64,000 nt of DNA from Sphingomonas sp. Leaf407. GTDB lineage: Bacteria > Pseudomonadota > Alphaproteobacteria > Sphingomonadales > Sphingomonadaceae. The stretch spans positions 248,001-312,000 of the forward strand of contig NZ_LMQO01000001.1 of the NCBI RefSeq assembly GCF_001425385.1, written 5' to 3'. Below are positions 27,239 through 36,047 of the stretch, piece after piece (within the stretch, counting starts at the first letter, position 1; every line of letters starts with the position of its first letter). Made by a program: the position numbers and the translations under genes. Below the pieces are notes generated by a model. The model was not told where the DNA came from, did no database searches, and saw only the letters and a program-made list of their open reading frames with translations.

Positions 27239-27330
27239 GGGAGAGGGGCTTAGGTCCGCTTCCGGAGGAGCGCAATGCAGATCGGCTTGGGGGGTATTGC
27301 GGAATGCCTTGCCCGACCGCCAATCCCGAT

Positions 27331-27428
27331 CGTCATTCCGGCGGAAGCCGGAATCCATGGAAACGGGACGGTACGACAAGACGCGCAACGGCCCGCGACC
27401 ATGGACCCCGGCCTCCGCCGGGGTGACG
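27331..27428. repeat. Dispersed palindromic repeat, family A copy 1
   Basis: GTCATTCCGGCGGAAGCCGG and, inverted, CCCCGGCCTCCGCCGGGGTG, about 50 bp apart. This is a diverged copy of the pairs at 31770 and 37415. Confidence 0.75.
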
Positions 27429-27436
27429 TGGCCGGC

Positions 27437-28264
27437 TCAACGCTGGCCGAGAAACGCCAGCAGATCGAGTGTCAGCCGATCGCTCTCGGTCGCGAACAGC
27501 CCGTGCGGCGCGCCGTCATATTCGATCAGCTTGGCATTCGGCAGCGCCTTGGCCAGTGCGCGGCCGGTCGCGTCGATCGGCACCGTCTGGTCGGCGGTGC
27601 CGTGAATGATGAGGGTCGGCACCGTGATCGACGCAATGTCACCCCGAAAATCGGTCGTCCCGAACGATTCCGCGCATGCCAGCGTCGGCTTCAGCCCCGC
27701 CATCATCGCCGTGTTCCACGACAGGTCGAGCGTTTCCTCGCTCACCGGGCTGGTGATGAAGCCCACGCCATAGAACTGGTCGAAGAAGGTGCGGAAGAAT
27801 TTCGGCCGGTCCGCCTTGATATTGTCGGCGATCTCGTCGAGCTGCTCCTGCGCCACGCCATCGGGATTGTCGTCGGTCTTGAGCATGTACGGTACGACCG
27901 AGCCGATGAACCCGGCCTTCGTCACACCCTTGCCGCCGTGCCGCGACATGTATCGTGCCACTTCGCCGCCGCCCATCGAGAAGCCGATGATCGCCGCATT
28001 GTCGGTGACGCCGGTTTCCTTCATCACATCGGCCAGATCGTCGGCCAGCGTGTCGTAATCATAGCCCGACCACGGCTGGTCCGATCGGCCGAACCCGCGC
28101 CGGTCATAGGCGATTACCCGGTATCCGGCATCGGCCAGCGCCATCGACTGCGGGTCCCAGCTATCGGCCGACAGCGGCCAGCCATGGATCAGGATGACCG
28201 GCTGCCCCTGTCCCCAGTCCTTGACGAACAGGCTCGTTCCATCGCGGGTCTTGATATAGGGCAT
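27437..28264 (-). CDS. Alpha/beta hydrolase, non-haem chloroperoxidase-like
   Basis: 275 residues from ATG 28264. Nucleophile elbow GFSMGGGEVARYMSRHG with catalytic Ser in GFSMG; oxyanion HGWP near residue 28; catalytic Asp in IIHGTADQTVP; catalytic His in GAPHGLF. Strong resemblance to the cofactor-free chloroperoxidase/arylesterase branch (YDRRGFGRSDQPWSGYDYDT, DDNPDGV). The natural substrate is unknown and the haloperoxidase activity of this family is usually a side reaction. Confidence 0.9.
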   Translation of the reverse strand: MPYIKTRDGTSLFVKDWGQGQPVILIHGWPLSADSWDPQSMALADAGYRVIAYDRRGFGRSDQPWSGYDYDTLADDLADVMKETGVTDNAAIIGFSMGGGEVARYMSRHGGKGVTKAGFIGSVVPYMLKTDDNPDGVAQEQLDEIADNIKADRPKFFRTFFDQFYGVGFITSPVSEETLDLSWNTAMMAGLKPTLACAESFGTTDFRGDIASITVPTLIIHGTADQTVPIDATGRALAKALPNAKLIEYDGAPHGLFATESDRLTLDLLAFLGQR

Positions 28265-28384
28265 CGTACTTGCATCCTCGCTCAACGGGTAACACCGCTG
28301 GTGAACGAGCGACCTTCCCGCCGGTTGCTTGGACGCCGGTACGAAATCGTGCCCCGAAGATTGATCCAGCTCCCTTTCAACAAG

Positions 28385-28467
28385 CGTCATCCCAGCGAAG
28401 GCTTGGATCTCCCGGTGATGGCGCGCGACAGAAGCCGCTCGAGGCCCCAGCCTTCGCTGGGGCGACG
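28385..28467. repeat. Dispersed palindromic repeat, family B copy 2
   Basis: CGTCATCCCAGCGAAGGCTT ... GAGGCCCCAGCCTTCGCTGG; nearly the same as the 39.2-kb copy, including the internal GCGCGACAG-AGCCGC phrase. Confidence 0.85.
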
Positions 28468-28540
28468 CTTTCGTTCGGATGGACCGGGGTCTGGGACCGA
28501 TCGACATTCAGTCGGCCGTGACGCCTGAACAGACCATCTC

Positions 28541-28649
28541 CGTCACCCCGGACTTGTTCCGGGGTCCACAGTGCAGCGATCGCTGCCGTTCGAGGCACTT
28601 GCGACAGCGTTCGCGGCCAGGTGGACCCCGGAACAAGTCCGGGGTGACG
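28541..28649. repeat. Dispersed palindromic repeat, family C copy 1
   Basis: CGTCACCCCGGACTTGTTCC at the left end and its inverted counterpart GGAACAAGTCCGGGGTGACG at the right end, separated by about 60 bp. A single related palindrome lies at 44236-44264. Confidence 0.85.
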
Positions 28650-28707
28650 AAGTAGGGTGGTATTTCCGACTACGAACTGCACCGGAATAGCTGAATGTCG
28701 ATCCAGC

Positions 28708-28893
28708 CTAGGACCGCGAAACGATGCCCAGCCGCAGCCGGTCGCCATGTTCGACCTCGGCCAGCAGTTGCGCATAGCGCTCGGCCATCTCGGTATGGAC
28801 CACCCGCACTTCGGGCAGGAACGCGCCATCGGCACGCGCCCGCGCCTCGATTATGCGGCGGCGATAATAGTCGGCGTTGTTCCGTTGTTCCAT
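28708..28893 (-). CDS. Small conserved-type protein of unknown function
   Basis: 61 residues, with GGGAG upstream. Charged helical sequence MEQRNNADYYRRRIIEARAR followed by VHTEMAERYAQLLAEVEHGD. The YYRRRIIEAR...HTEMAERYAQLL pattern is that of short sphingomonad helical proteins, so I consider it real. No function. Confidence 0.6.
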   Translation of the reverse strand: MEQRNNADYYRRRIIEARARADGAFLPEVRVVHTEMAERYAQLLAEVEHGDRLRLGIVSRS

Positions 28894-28996
28894 CGAACAT
28901 CTCCCGCAACATCAGTTGCTGAACAGGGGATGTACGGCAAAAACCATCCGTCGTTCCTGATCTGCATCAGTGGCGAACAGTATACGGCAAAAAAGA

Positions 28997-31267
28997 TCAG
29001 TCGATCGTCACGAAGGTATCGAGCACGCGCTTGCGCCCCGCGGTCGCGAACTCGACTTCCAGCTTGTTGCCCTCGATCAGTTCGATCGTGCCATGGCCGA
29101 ACTTCTGGTGGAACACGCGCTGTCCTTTTTTCAGGTCGCCGCGCCCCTTGTTGCCCAGGCTGATCGCGCTCGCCCGCGCCTCGACCACGCGCGACGGGGC
29201 GGGGGTGAAGGTCGACCCCTGCGACGCCGCGCGCTGCCAGCCCGGCCCACGCCCGGTGCCGCGCGACACATCGGCAAAGGGATCGCCGCGTTCGGACCAG
29301 TTGGCCCGCCACAGGCTCTCGCCACCTGCCATCGTCGTCTCGGTCTCGACATGCTCCGCTGGCAATTCGCCGACGAAGCGCGACGGCAGCGACGAATTCC
29401 ACTGGCCATAGATGCGCCGGTTGGCGGCGTGCAGCACCACCGCCAGCCGCCGCGCGCGGGTGATCGCGACATAGGCGAGGCGGCGTTCCTCCTCCAGCGA
29501 CGCGGTGCCGCCCTCATCCATCGATCGCTGCGACGGGAACAGCCCTTCCTCCCATCCGACGCAGAACACCGTGTCGAACTCCAGCCCTTTGGCGGCGTGG
29601 ATCGTCATGATCGTGACCTTCGGCTCCTCGGCCGACGCCTCATTGTCCATTACCAGGCTGACGTGTTCGAGGAACGCGCCCAGCGAGTCGTATTCCTCCA
29701 TCGCCCGGACCAGCTCGGTCAGATTCTCCAGCCGCCCGGCGGCCTCGGCGGTCTTTTCCGCCTGATACATAGCGGTATAGCCGCTCTCGTCGAGCAACTG
29801 CCGCGCCAGTTCGGCATGTGGCAGGCTCTGTGCCATGTCGCGCCAGCGCGCGAAATCGCCGACCAGCCGCCCGAGCGACTTGCGCGCCGCGCCGGTCAGC
29901 TCGTCGGTGTCGAGGATGCGCGCCGCCGCCGTCATCAGCGAACTGCCGGTCGCGCGGGCGAAACGGTGGACCGTCTGCACCGCCTTATCGCCCAGGCCCC
30001 GCTTGGGGACGTTGACGATCCGCTCGAACGCCAGATCGTCGGCCGGCTGGTTGACGACTCGCAGATACGACAGCGCATCGCGGATTTCGGCGCGCTCGTA
30101 GAAGCGAAAGCCGCCGACGATGCGATACGGCATGCCGGTTGCGATGAAGCGGTCCTCGAACTCGCGGGTCTGGTGCTGCGCGCGGACCAGGATGGCGAAC
30201 CCGTCGAGGTTGCGCCGCTCGCGCTCGATCATGTCGGTGACGCGGCGTGCTTCCTCGGGGCCATCCCACACCCCGATCACGCGGACCTTTTCGCCCACGT
30301 CGCATTCGGTCCACAACGTCTTGCCCAGCCGCCCGCCGTTATGCGCGATCACCCCCGATGCCGCGCCGAGGATATGCGGGGTCGACCGGTAATTCTGTTC
30401 CAGCCGCACGATCTTGGCACCGGGAAAATCACGCTCGAACCGCAGGATATTCTCGACCTGCGCGCCGCGCCATGAATAGATCGACTGATCGTCGTCGCCC
30501 ACGCAGCACAGGTTGCGCCGCTCCTGCGCCAGCAGCCGCAGCCAAAGATACTGGACGCTGTTGGTGTCCTGATATTCGTCGACCATGATGTAGCGGAAGC
30601 GCTGCTGATACTGCGCCAGCACCTCGCGGTTGGTCCGCAAGATCGTCAGCACATGCAGCAACAGGTCGCCGAAGTCGCAGGCGTTCACCGCCTTCAACCG
30701 GTCCTGATATTGCTGGTACAGTTCGCCGCCGCGCCCGTTGGCGAAGCGCTCGGCCTCGCCCGCATCGATGTCGGCCGGGGTCAGCCCCTTGTTCTTCCAC
30801 CCGTCGATCAACCCCGCCAGGCTGCGCGCCGGCCAGCGCTTCTCATCGAGGTTCGCGGCGAGGATCAACTGCTTCATCAGCCGCAACTGGTCGTCGGTGT
30901 CGAGGATCGAGAAGTTCGACTGCAACCCGACCAGCTCGGCATGCCGCCGCAGCATCTTCGCGCCGATCGCGTGGAACGTGCCGAGCCACGGCATCCCCTC
31001 CACCATGTCGCCGACCAGCCGGCCGACGCGCTCGCGCATTTCCTTCGCCGCCTTGTTGGTGAACGTCACCGACAGGATTTCGGACGGATAGGCCTTGCGG
31101 GTGTAGAGCAGGTGCGCCAGCCGCGCGGTCAGTGCCGCCGTCTTGCCGGTGCCTGCCCCTGCCAGCACCAGCACCGGCCCGTCGGTCGTCAGCACTGCCT
31201 CGCGTTGGGGCGCGTTCAGCGTGCGCAGGTAGGGCGGTTCATCGGTGGCGGCAGGAACAGGCGACAT
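28997..31267 (-). CDS. uvrD: DNA helicase UvrD/PcrA
   Basis: 756 residues from ATG 31267. Superfamily 1A motifs in order: LNAPQREAV (Q motif), AGAGTGKT (motif I), VTFTNKAAKEMRERV (Ia), VDEYQDTN (II), VGDDDQSIYSWRGA (III), LEQNYRST (IV), IMTIHAAKGLEFD (V) and RRLAYVAITRARR (VI). The C-terminal KKGQRVFHQKFGHGTIELIE is the PcrA/UvrD Tudor-like domain that binds RNA polymerase. 3'-5' helicase for nucleotide excision and mismatch repair. Confidence 0.96.
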   Translation of the reverse strand: MSPVPAATDEPPYLRTLNAPQREAVLTTDGPVLVLAGAGTGKTAALTARLAHLLYTRKAYPSEILSVTFTNKAAKEMRERVGRLVGDMVEGMPWLGTFHAIGAKMLRRHAELVGLQSNFSILDTDDQLRLMKQLILAANLDEKRWPARSLAGLIDGWKNKGLTPADIDAGEAERFANGRGGELYQQYQDRLKAVNACDFGDLLLHVLTILRTNREVLAQYQQRFRYIMVDEYQDTNSVQYLWLRLLAQERRNLCCVGDDDQSIYSWRGAQVENILRFERDFPGAKIVRLEQNYRSTPHILGAASGVIAHNGGRLGKTLWTECDVGEKVRVIGVWDGPEEARRVTDMIERERRNLDGFAILVRAQHQTREFEDRFIATGMPYRIVGGFRFYERAEIRDALSYLRVVNQPADDLAFERIVNVPKRGLGDKAVQTVHRFARATGSSLMTAAARILDTDELTGAARKSLGRLVGDFARWRDMAQSLPHAELARQLLDESGYTAMYQAEKTAEAAGRLENLTELVRAMEEYDSLGAFLEHVSLVMDNEASAEEPKVTIMTIHAAKGLEFDTVFCVGWEEGLFPSQRSMDEGGTASLEEERRLAYVAITRARRLAVVLHAANRRIYGQWNSSLPSRFVGELPAEHVETETTMAGGESLWRANWSERGDPFADVSRGTGRGPGWQRAASQGSTFTPAPSRVVEARASAISLGNKGRGDLKKGQRVFHQKFGHGTIELIEGNKLEVEFATAGRKRVLDTFVTID

Positions 31268-31458
31268 GGCCGAACAGGTAGGGAACGAAGCGTAAAGCGG
31301 CAAGCAAGGAAGTTGTTTCGCAACCGTCATCGTATCGACATGGCCCCGCCACGATGCTGCAATGCGACACGGCTAGGGGCTACGTGCCGGCGGACGGCGG
31401 CACCCGGTTGGCGGGATGACCATCGGCGCGACGGGCGATCTTCGCAGGAGCCTTCCCC

Positions 31459-31764
31459 ATGACCATCCGTACCGTCGCCCTGATGGCGACCGCCCTGACG
31501 TGCGTCTCGTCCGCCGCCCATGCAGAACTGCGCGAGCCGGTGAGCGCCCGCGTATCCTATGCCGGCCTCGACCTCGCCACTACCGAAGGCCGCCGCCTGC
31601 TCGACGCGCGGGTCGATGCCGCCGCGAGGCGCGCCTGCACCTCGGTCGTCACCGGTATGCGCGGCTATGCCGACATTCGCCGCTGCCGCACCGAAATGAA
31701 GCGCGACGCCCAGGTCCGCGTGGCGCAGCTCGCCCGGCCGGTAACGGTCGCCAGCGTCCGCTGA
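31459..31764 (+). CDS. UrcA-family exported protein
   Basis: 101 residues. Signal peptide cut near SAAHA, then the UrcA-family core VSYAGLDLATTEGRRLLDAR, AARRACTS and a second Cys in DIRRCRTEM, suggesting a disulfide. The family is common in sphingomonads and Caulobacterales; function unknown. A family A repeat follows directly. Confidence 0.85.
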   Translation: MTIRTVALMATALTCVSSAAHAELREPVSARVSYAGLDLATTEGRRLLDARVDAAARRACTSVVTGMRGYADIRRCRTEMKRDAQVRVAQLARPVTVASVR

Positions 31765-31769
31765 CTATT

Positions 31770-31865
31770 CGTCATTCCCGCGAAGGCGGGAATCCATACA
31801 CGCTGACAGTAGCGAACTAACCGCTACGCTGGCGTTTATGGATTCCCGCCTTCGCGGGAATGACG
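31770..31865. repeat. Dispersed palindromic repeat, family A copy 2
   Basis: CGTCATTCCCGCGAAGGCGG at the left and its exact inverted counterpart at the right end (CCGCCTTCGCGGGAATGACG), about 50 bp apart, with imperfect pairing in between. Confidence 0.9.
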
Positions 31866-31894
31866 AACAGGGGCTTTGCCGAAGCGCTCAACGG

Positions 31895-32329
31895 CTACGC
31901 CGCACTGTCGAACAGATTGAACCCGCTCGGCAGGCGGTTGGGCAGCTTCTCCCCCCCGATGACCGCGCCGATCGCATTGATTGCGCCTAGCAGGTCCTTT
32001 TGCGGATAGGGCTTGGCGAGACACCCCGCCGCGAACACCCGCGCGCCCTCGGGGCACGCCCCCGTCACCAGCAGCACCGGTATGCCGCGACCATGCGCGG
32101 TGCGCGCCACGTCGACTCCGCTGCCGTCGGCCAGATTGACGTCGGCCAGCACCAAGTCCACTTCGGTCCCGCCTTCGATCACCCGCAGCGCGTCGGCGAC
32201 CGAATCGACGGTCGCCGCGATCTCGAATCCGCTGGCGGTCAGAAAATATTCGGTATCGAACGCGACCAGCGGTTCGTCCTCGACCACGAGGATGCGCGTG
32301 ATGTGCCGTTTCTTTCGACCGAACAACAT
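31895..32329 (-). CDS. Single-domain response regulator (CheY-like receiver)
   Basis: 144 residues from ATG 32329. Receiver features: ILVVEDEPLVA acidic pair, phospho-acceptor Asp in LVLADVNLADGSG, Thr in VLLVTGA, Lys in CLAKPYPQKDLL. No output domain; the C-terminal tail is short. The receiver resembles those used in the alphaproteobacterial HWE/HisKA_2 kinase circuits, but no kinase lies next to it. Divergent from rluB. Confidence 0.88.
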   Translation of the reverse strand: MLFGRKKRHITRILVVEDEPLVAFDTEYFLTASGFEIAATVDSVADALRVIEGGTEVDLVLADVNLADGSGVDVARTAHGRGIPVLLVTGACPEGARVFAAGCLAKPYPQKDLLGAINAIGAVIGGEKLPNRLPSGFNLFDSAA

Positions 32330-32393
32330 GGACCCACTCGCTTTCCACCGGATGGCTTCCATCCTATACGATTGCGTCAAACTCACGAACGCG

Positions 32394-34190
32394 ATGAAGG
32401 AACCGCTTTGGCGCAAACTTTCATCGCCTCGCCGCAAGCTGGATATTTTCGTCATCGCCACGCCTCCTGAATCCCCCGCCGAAACGCCCGCCGACGGCCA
32501 ACGCATCGCGAAACTGCTGGCCCGCGCCGGCGTCGCGTCGCGTCGCGACATCGAACGGATGATTACCGCCGGCCGCATCGCGATCGACGGCGTCACCATC
32601 GAGACGCCGGCGACGATCCTGCGCAACTTGAAGGGCGTGACCGTCGACGGCGCGCCCGTCGCCGCACCCGAACCCACGCGCCTGTTCCGCTTCCACAAGC
32701 CCGCCGGCACGCTGACCGCCGAGCGCGACCATACCGGTCGCCAGACGATCTACGACCGGCTGCCCGCCGGGCTCCCGCGGCTCATCCCCGTCGGCCGCCT
32801 CGACCTGAATACCGAGGGGCTGTTGCTGATGACCACCGACGGCGAGCTGAAACGCCGCCTCGAACTGCCCGCCACCGGCGTCGAGCGGACCTATCGCGCG
32901 CGTGCCTATGGCGAAGTCAGCCAGCAGCAGCTCGAGGACCTGATGCTCGGCATCGAGATCGAGGGGGTGCGCTATGGCTCGATCAACGCCAATCTCGAAC
33001 GGCGCACCGGTACCAACACCTGGATCGAGATGACGCTGACCGAGGGCAAGAACCGCGAGGTGCGCCGCGTCCTCGAACATCTCGGACTCAAGGTCTCGCG
33101 CCTGATCCGCACCCGCTACGGCCCATTCTACCTCGAAGACCTGCCCGAAGGCGAGGTCGACGAGATCCGCCAGCACGAACTGGTCGCCTTCCGCAAGACG
33201 CTGGTGAACAAGCCGACCGTCAAGCCGACGCCCGAGGGGGCCGATCCGGCGGCGCTGAAGGCATGGAAGCGCGCCAGCCCGCTGCCCCGCCCCGAACCGG
33301 TGGCGACGCCGCGCACCGACGAACGCCGCCCGCGTATCGAGCGCGACGGCCAGCGCTCGGGCTTCAGCGGCCGGCGCCCCGACCGCGAGGGGCCCGCCGG
33401 AGCGCCGGGGCAGGGCGAACGTCGTACGCTTGCTCCCCGCCCGCAAGGCGATGGCGAACGCCGCAGCTTCGGCGCCAGGCCGCAGGGTGACGGTGAACGC
33501 CCCCGCTTCGGCGCACGACCACAGGGCGACGGCGAGCGCCGCAGTTTTGGTGCCCGACCACAGGGCGATGGCGAGCGCCCCCGCTTCGGCGCGCGACCGC
33601 AAGGTGACGGTGAACGCCCCCGTTTCGGCGCCCGGCCGCAAGGCAGCACCGAGCGCGGCGGGTTCGGCGATCGTCCCCGGTCGACCGATCCGCGTCGTGC
33701 CGGCCCACGCACCCACGCCACCGAACGCCCGGTCGATCGTCAGGACGGGTTCGATCCGCTGACCCAGGCGGGACAGACCCCATCCGAACGCAAGCAGCCG
33801 GGGCTGGGCGATCGCCGGGCCTATGGCCATGCCCCTGATGGCGCCAACGCCCGCACCCGGCGGGCAGCAGCCTATGTCCAGCGGCCGGGCTATGACGGTG
33901 TCGCGCGGGTTTCACGCAAACCCCGCGACGACGAGCAGGAGTCGGCGCCCCGCCCGGCGCGTGGTCCCGCCCGGACCGGCGGTATCGTACGCCGTGAGGA
34001 ACCCGCCCCCGCGCCCCCGCGCGGTCCGGTTGACCGACGCATGACGCAGGCGGAGGCGTCCGACGCCGATCGGGCCAGCTTCATCGACCGGCCCAAGCGC
34101 AAGCCGACCGGCTGGGCCAAGGCCACGCCATCGACCCGACCGACCAAGGGCAAGCCCAAGGGCGGGCGTCCGGGCGGGGGCAAGCGCTGA
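32394..34190 (+). CDS. rluB: Pseudouridine synthase RluB-like with long repetitive C-terminal tail
   Basis: 598 residues from ATG 32394 (weak ribosome-binding site; no better start before the S4 domain). An S4 RNA-binding domain (RIAKLLARAGVASRRDIERM, about 37-95) and the RsuA/RluB catalytic domain with VGRLDLNTEGLLLMTTDGEL (catalytic Asp) and MTLTEGKNREVRRVLEHLGL make up the first 270 residues. The rest is a disordered basic tail with RPQGDGER units repeated in tandem at 33430-33650. It modifies 23S rRNA. Its stop codon overlaps the rsmD start by one base, so two rRNA-modification enzymes are co-expressed. Confidence 0.9.
   Translation: MKEPLWRKLSSPRRKLDIFVIATPPESPAETPADGQRIAKLLARAGVASRRDIERMITAGRIAIDGVTIETPATILRNLKGVTVDGAPVAAPEPTRLFRFHKPAGTLTAERDHTGRQTIYDRLPAGLPRLIPVGRLDLNTEGLLLMTTDGELKRRLELPATGVERTYRARAYGEVSQQQLEDLMLGIEIEGVRYGSINANLERRTGTNTWIEMTLTEGKNREVRRVLEHLGLKVSRLIRTRYGPFYLEDLPEGEVDEIRQHELVAFRKTLVNKPTVKPTPEGADPAALKAWKRASPLPRPEPVATPRTDERRPRIERDGQRSGFSGRRPDREGPAGAPGQGERRTLAPRPQGDGERRSFGARPQGDGERPRFGARPQGDGERRSFGARPQGDGERPRFGARPQGDGERPRFGARPQGSTERGGFGDRPRSTDPRRAGPRTHATERPVDRQDGFDPLTQAGQTPSERKQPGLGDRRAYGHAPDGANARTRRAAAYVQRPGYDGVARVSRKPRDDEQESAPRPARGPARTGGIVRREEPAPAPPRGPVDRRMTQAEASDADRASFIDRPKRKPTGWAKATPSTRPTKGKPKGGRPGGGKR
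33430..33655 (+). repeat. In-frame 39-bp tandem repeats in the rluB tail
   Basis: Units encoding RPQGDGER(R/P)(S/R)FGA, 13 residues each, are repeated about five times, ending with a diverged RPQGSTER copy. The third-codon differences show they are not brand new. Confidence 0.9.
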
Positions 34191-34729
34191 TGCGGATCAT
34201 CGCCGGAGAATGGCGCGGCCGCCCGATCGCCGCGCCCAAGGGAGATGCCACCCGGCCCACCGCCGATCGTACGCGCGAGGCGTTGTTCTCGATGCTGGCC
34301 AGCCGCATCGGCAGCTTCGACGAACTGGCGGTCGCCGATCTGTTCGCCGGATCGGGGGCGCTGGGGCTGGAGGCCTTGTCGCGCGGTGCCGCCACCTGCC
34401 TGTTCGTCGAACAGGACCGCGCGGCGCTCGACGCGCTGCGGGCCAACATCACCAAGCTGGGGGCGGGGGGCACCGATGTCCGCGCTACCTCGGTCCTGTC
34501 GCTCGGGCCAGCACCGCGTCCGCTCGACCTGGTGATGATGGACCCGCCCTATGACAGCGGCGCGGGTGCGGTCGCGGCGGACAAGCTCGCCCGGCTTGGC
34601 TGGATCGGCCCCGCCACCTGGGTCAGCGTCGAAACCGCGAAGCCCGAGACGATCGACCTGCCGCAATTCACGATCGATGTCGAACGTGTCTATGGCAAGG
34701 CGAAGATCACTCTGCTTCGCCTCGCCTGA
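34190..34729 (+). CDS. rsmD: 16S rRNA (guanine966-N2)-methyltransferase RsmD
   Basis: 179 residues. MRIIAGEWRGRPIAAPKG at the N-terminus, TRPTADRTREALFSML, SAM motif I VADLFAGSGALGLEALSRGA and the catalytic MMDPPYD are diagnostic. Coupled to rluB. Confidence 0.96.
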   Translation: MRIIAGEWRGRPIAAPKGDATRPTADRTREALFSMLASRIGSFDELAVADLFAGSGALGLEALSRGAATCLFVEQDRAALDALRANITKLGAGGTDVRATSVLSLGPAPRPLDLVMMDPPYDSGAGAVAADKLARLGWIGPATWVSVETAKPETIDLPQFTIDVERVYGKAKITLLRLA

Positions 34730-34823
34730 ACTGCCCGGGCCTGATCGATCGACGTCATGCCGGCGACGGGTCCGAGCAAAAGCAGCGGACTTCCAGGCGC
34801 GTTAACGCCTTGGTGGGGACGCC

Positions 34824-36047
34824 GTGCTAGGTCGGCGATCCAGTACGGTATCGGACGGAACAGGCCAGGTGGACGGTGCGATCTATGCGTTGATCGGGAA
34901 TATGTGCGTCGCGGCGTTGTTCGCGGTGGCGTTCGCGACCATCCGCCTGTCCTATTCGGGCCAGCGCGAGGTGATGTGGTTCTTCGCGGTCTATGCGATC
35001 GGCATGCTGACCCCCTTGAGTGAACTGGGTGTCCGGCTGACCCAGTGGACGGGTACGTTCACCGCGACCAGCTATGCGTCGTTCCTGCTGTGCATCGTGC
35101 TGATGCCGCTGGGCTTCGCCGCGCTGGGCGGCCTGCGCAAGCCATGGGCGGCGGCCGGTGCGATCCTGCTGCTCGGTGTCGTCATCCGCGCCGGCATCTG
35201 GGGTGGGCCACGCAATACGCTGTGGTACGAACTCTGTTTCCAGGCGCCGTTCGCGACCGCCAGCGCGTTGTCGGCGGTCGTCGCGCAGCGAATGGCGCGT
35301 ACCGGCGGCGGCCGGCTATGGTGGGGGCTGACCTTCGTCTCGGGGCTGCTCGGCGTCCACTTCCTCGTCAAGCCGTTCTTCGCCGCCGCCTATGGCTCGG
35401 GCGCCACCGCGCGCGACTATGCCGCCAGCGCCTATGCGCTGTTCTCGCAGGCGACCGGCGGCATCCTGATCGTTACCGCCGGGCTGATGGTGCTGTTGCT
35501 GGTGATGCAGAAGGTGATGGGCCACACCATCGCCGAATCCGAAACCGATCCGTTGACCGGCCTCGCCAACCGCCGCGGGCTGGAACGCCGCGCCGCGCGG
35601 CTGTTCGATCCTGCCGCCCGCTCGCCGGTCGCGGCGATCGTGTTCGACCTCGATCATTTCAAGCGGATCAACGACGGTTATGGCCATGCCACTGGCGATG
35701 CGGTGCTGCGTGCCTTCGCGCATGTCCTGCGTACCGCGCTGCCGCCCGACGCGCTGGTCGCCCGGCTGGGTGGTGAGGAATTCGTCGCGCTGCTCGACCG
35801 GACGACGCTGCGCGGCGCATGGCTTTCGGCGCAGGCGGTGCGCGGCGCTATGCCGGCAATGGGCGCGCACCTCCCGGCCGTCACGGTCAGCGCGGGGCTT
35901 GCCGAGCGTGAGGGCGGCGATACGCTCGAACGCCTGCTGGAACGCGCCGACGGCTGGACCTATGCCGCCAAGCGGGCGGGGCGCAACCGCGTCTGCCCGA
36001 TGCCCGAACCGGTCGGGGCGACGCCGCCGTTCAGCGCCTCGGCGTGA
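34824..36047 (+). CDS. Diguanylate cyclase (GGDEF) with membrane sensor domain
   Basis: 407 residues from GTG 34824 with GGTGGGGA upstream. About seven membrane helices cover residues 18-225, followed by the GGDEF domain: DPLTGLANRRGLERR, VFDLDHFKRINDGYGHATGD and ARLGGEEFVALL. The active-site signature is GGEEF, so it should make c-di-GMP. The RxxD inhibition site normally just before it is replaced (LPPDALVARL), so product feedback may be absent. It overlaps the convergent transporter gene by 17 bp. Confidence 0.92.
   Translation: MLGRRSSTVSDGTGQVDGAIYALIGNMCVAALFAVAFATIRLSYSGQREVMWFFAVYAIGMLTPLSELGVRLTQWTGTFTATSYASFLLCIVLMPLGFAALGGLRKPWAAAGAILLLGVVIRAGIWGGPRNTLWYELCFQAPFATASALSAVVAQRMARTGGGRLWWGLTFVSGLLGVHFLVKPFFAAAYGSGATARDYAASAYALFSQATGGILIVTAGLMVLLLVMQKVMGHTIAESETDPLTGLANRRGLERRAARLFDPAARSPVAAIVFDLDHFKRINDGYGHATGDAVLRAFAHVLRTALPPDALVARLGGEEFVALLDRTTLRGAWLSAQAVRGAMPAMGAHLPAVTVSAGLAEREGGDTLERLLERADGWTYAAKRAGRNRVCPMPEPVGATPPFSASA

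Larger units (their letters stand above)
28265..28707. other. Gene-free stretch filled by repeats
   Basis: Contains family B (28385-28467) and family C (28541-28649) palindromic pairs and the gene-flanking phrase GTCGATCCAGCCTAGG, which recurs slightly altered at 44.3 kb. No convincing reading frame or RNA gene. Confidence 0.7.
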
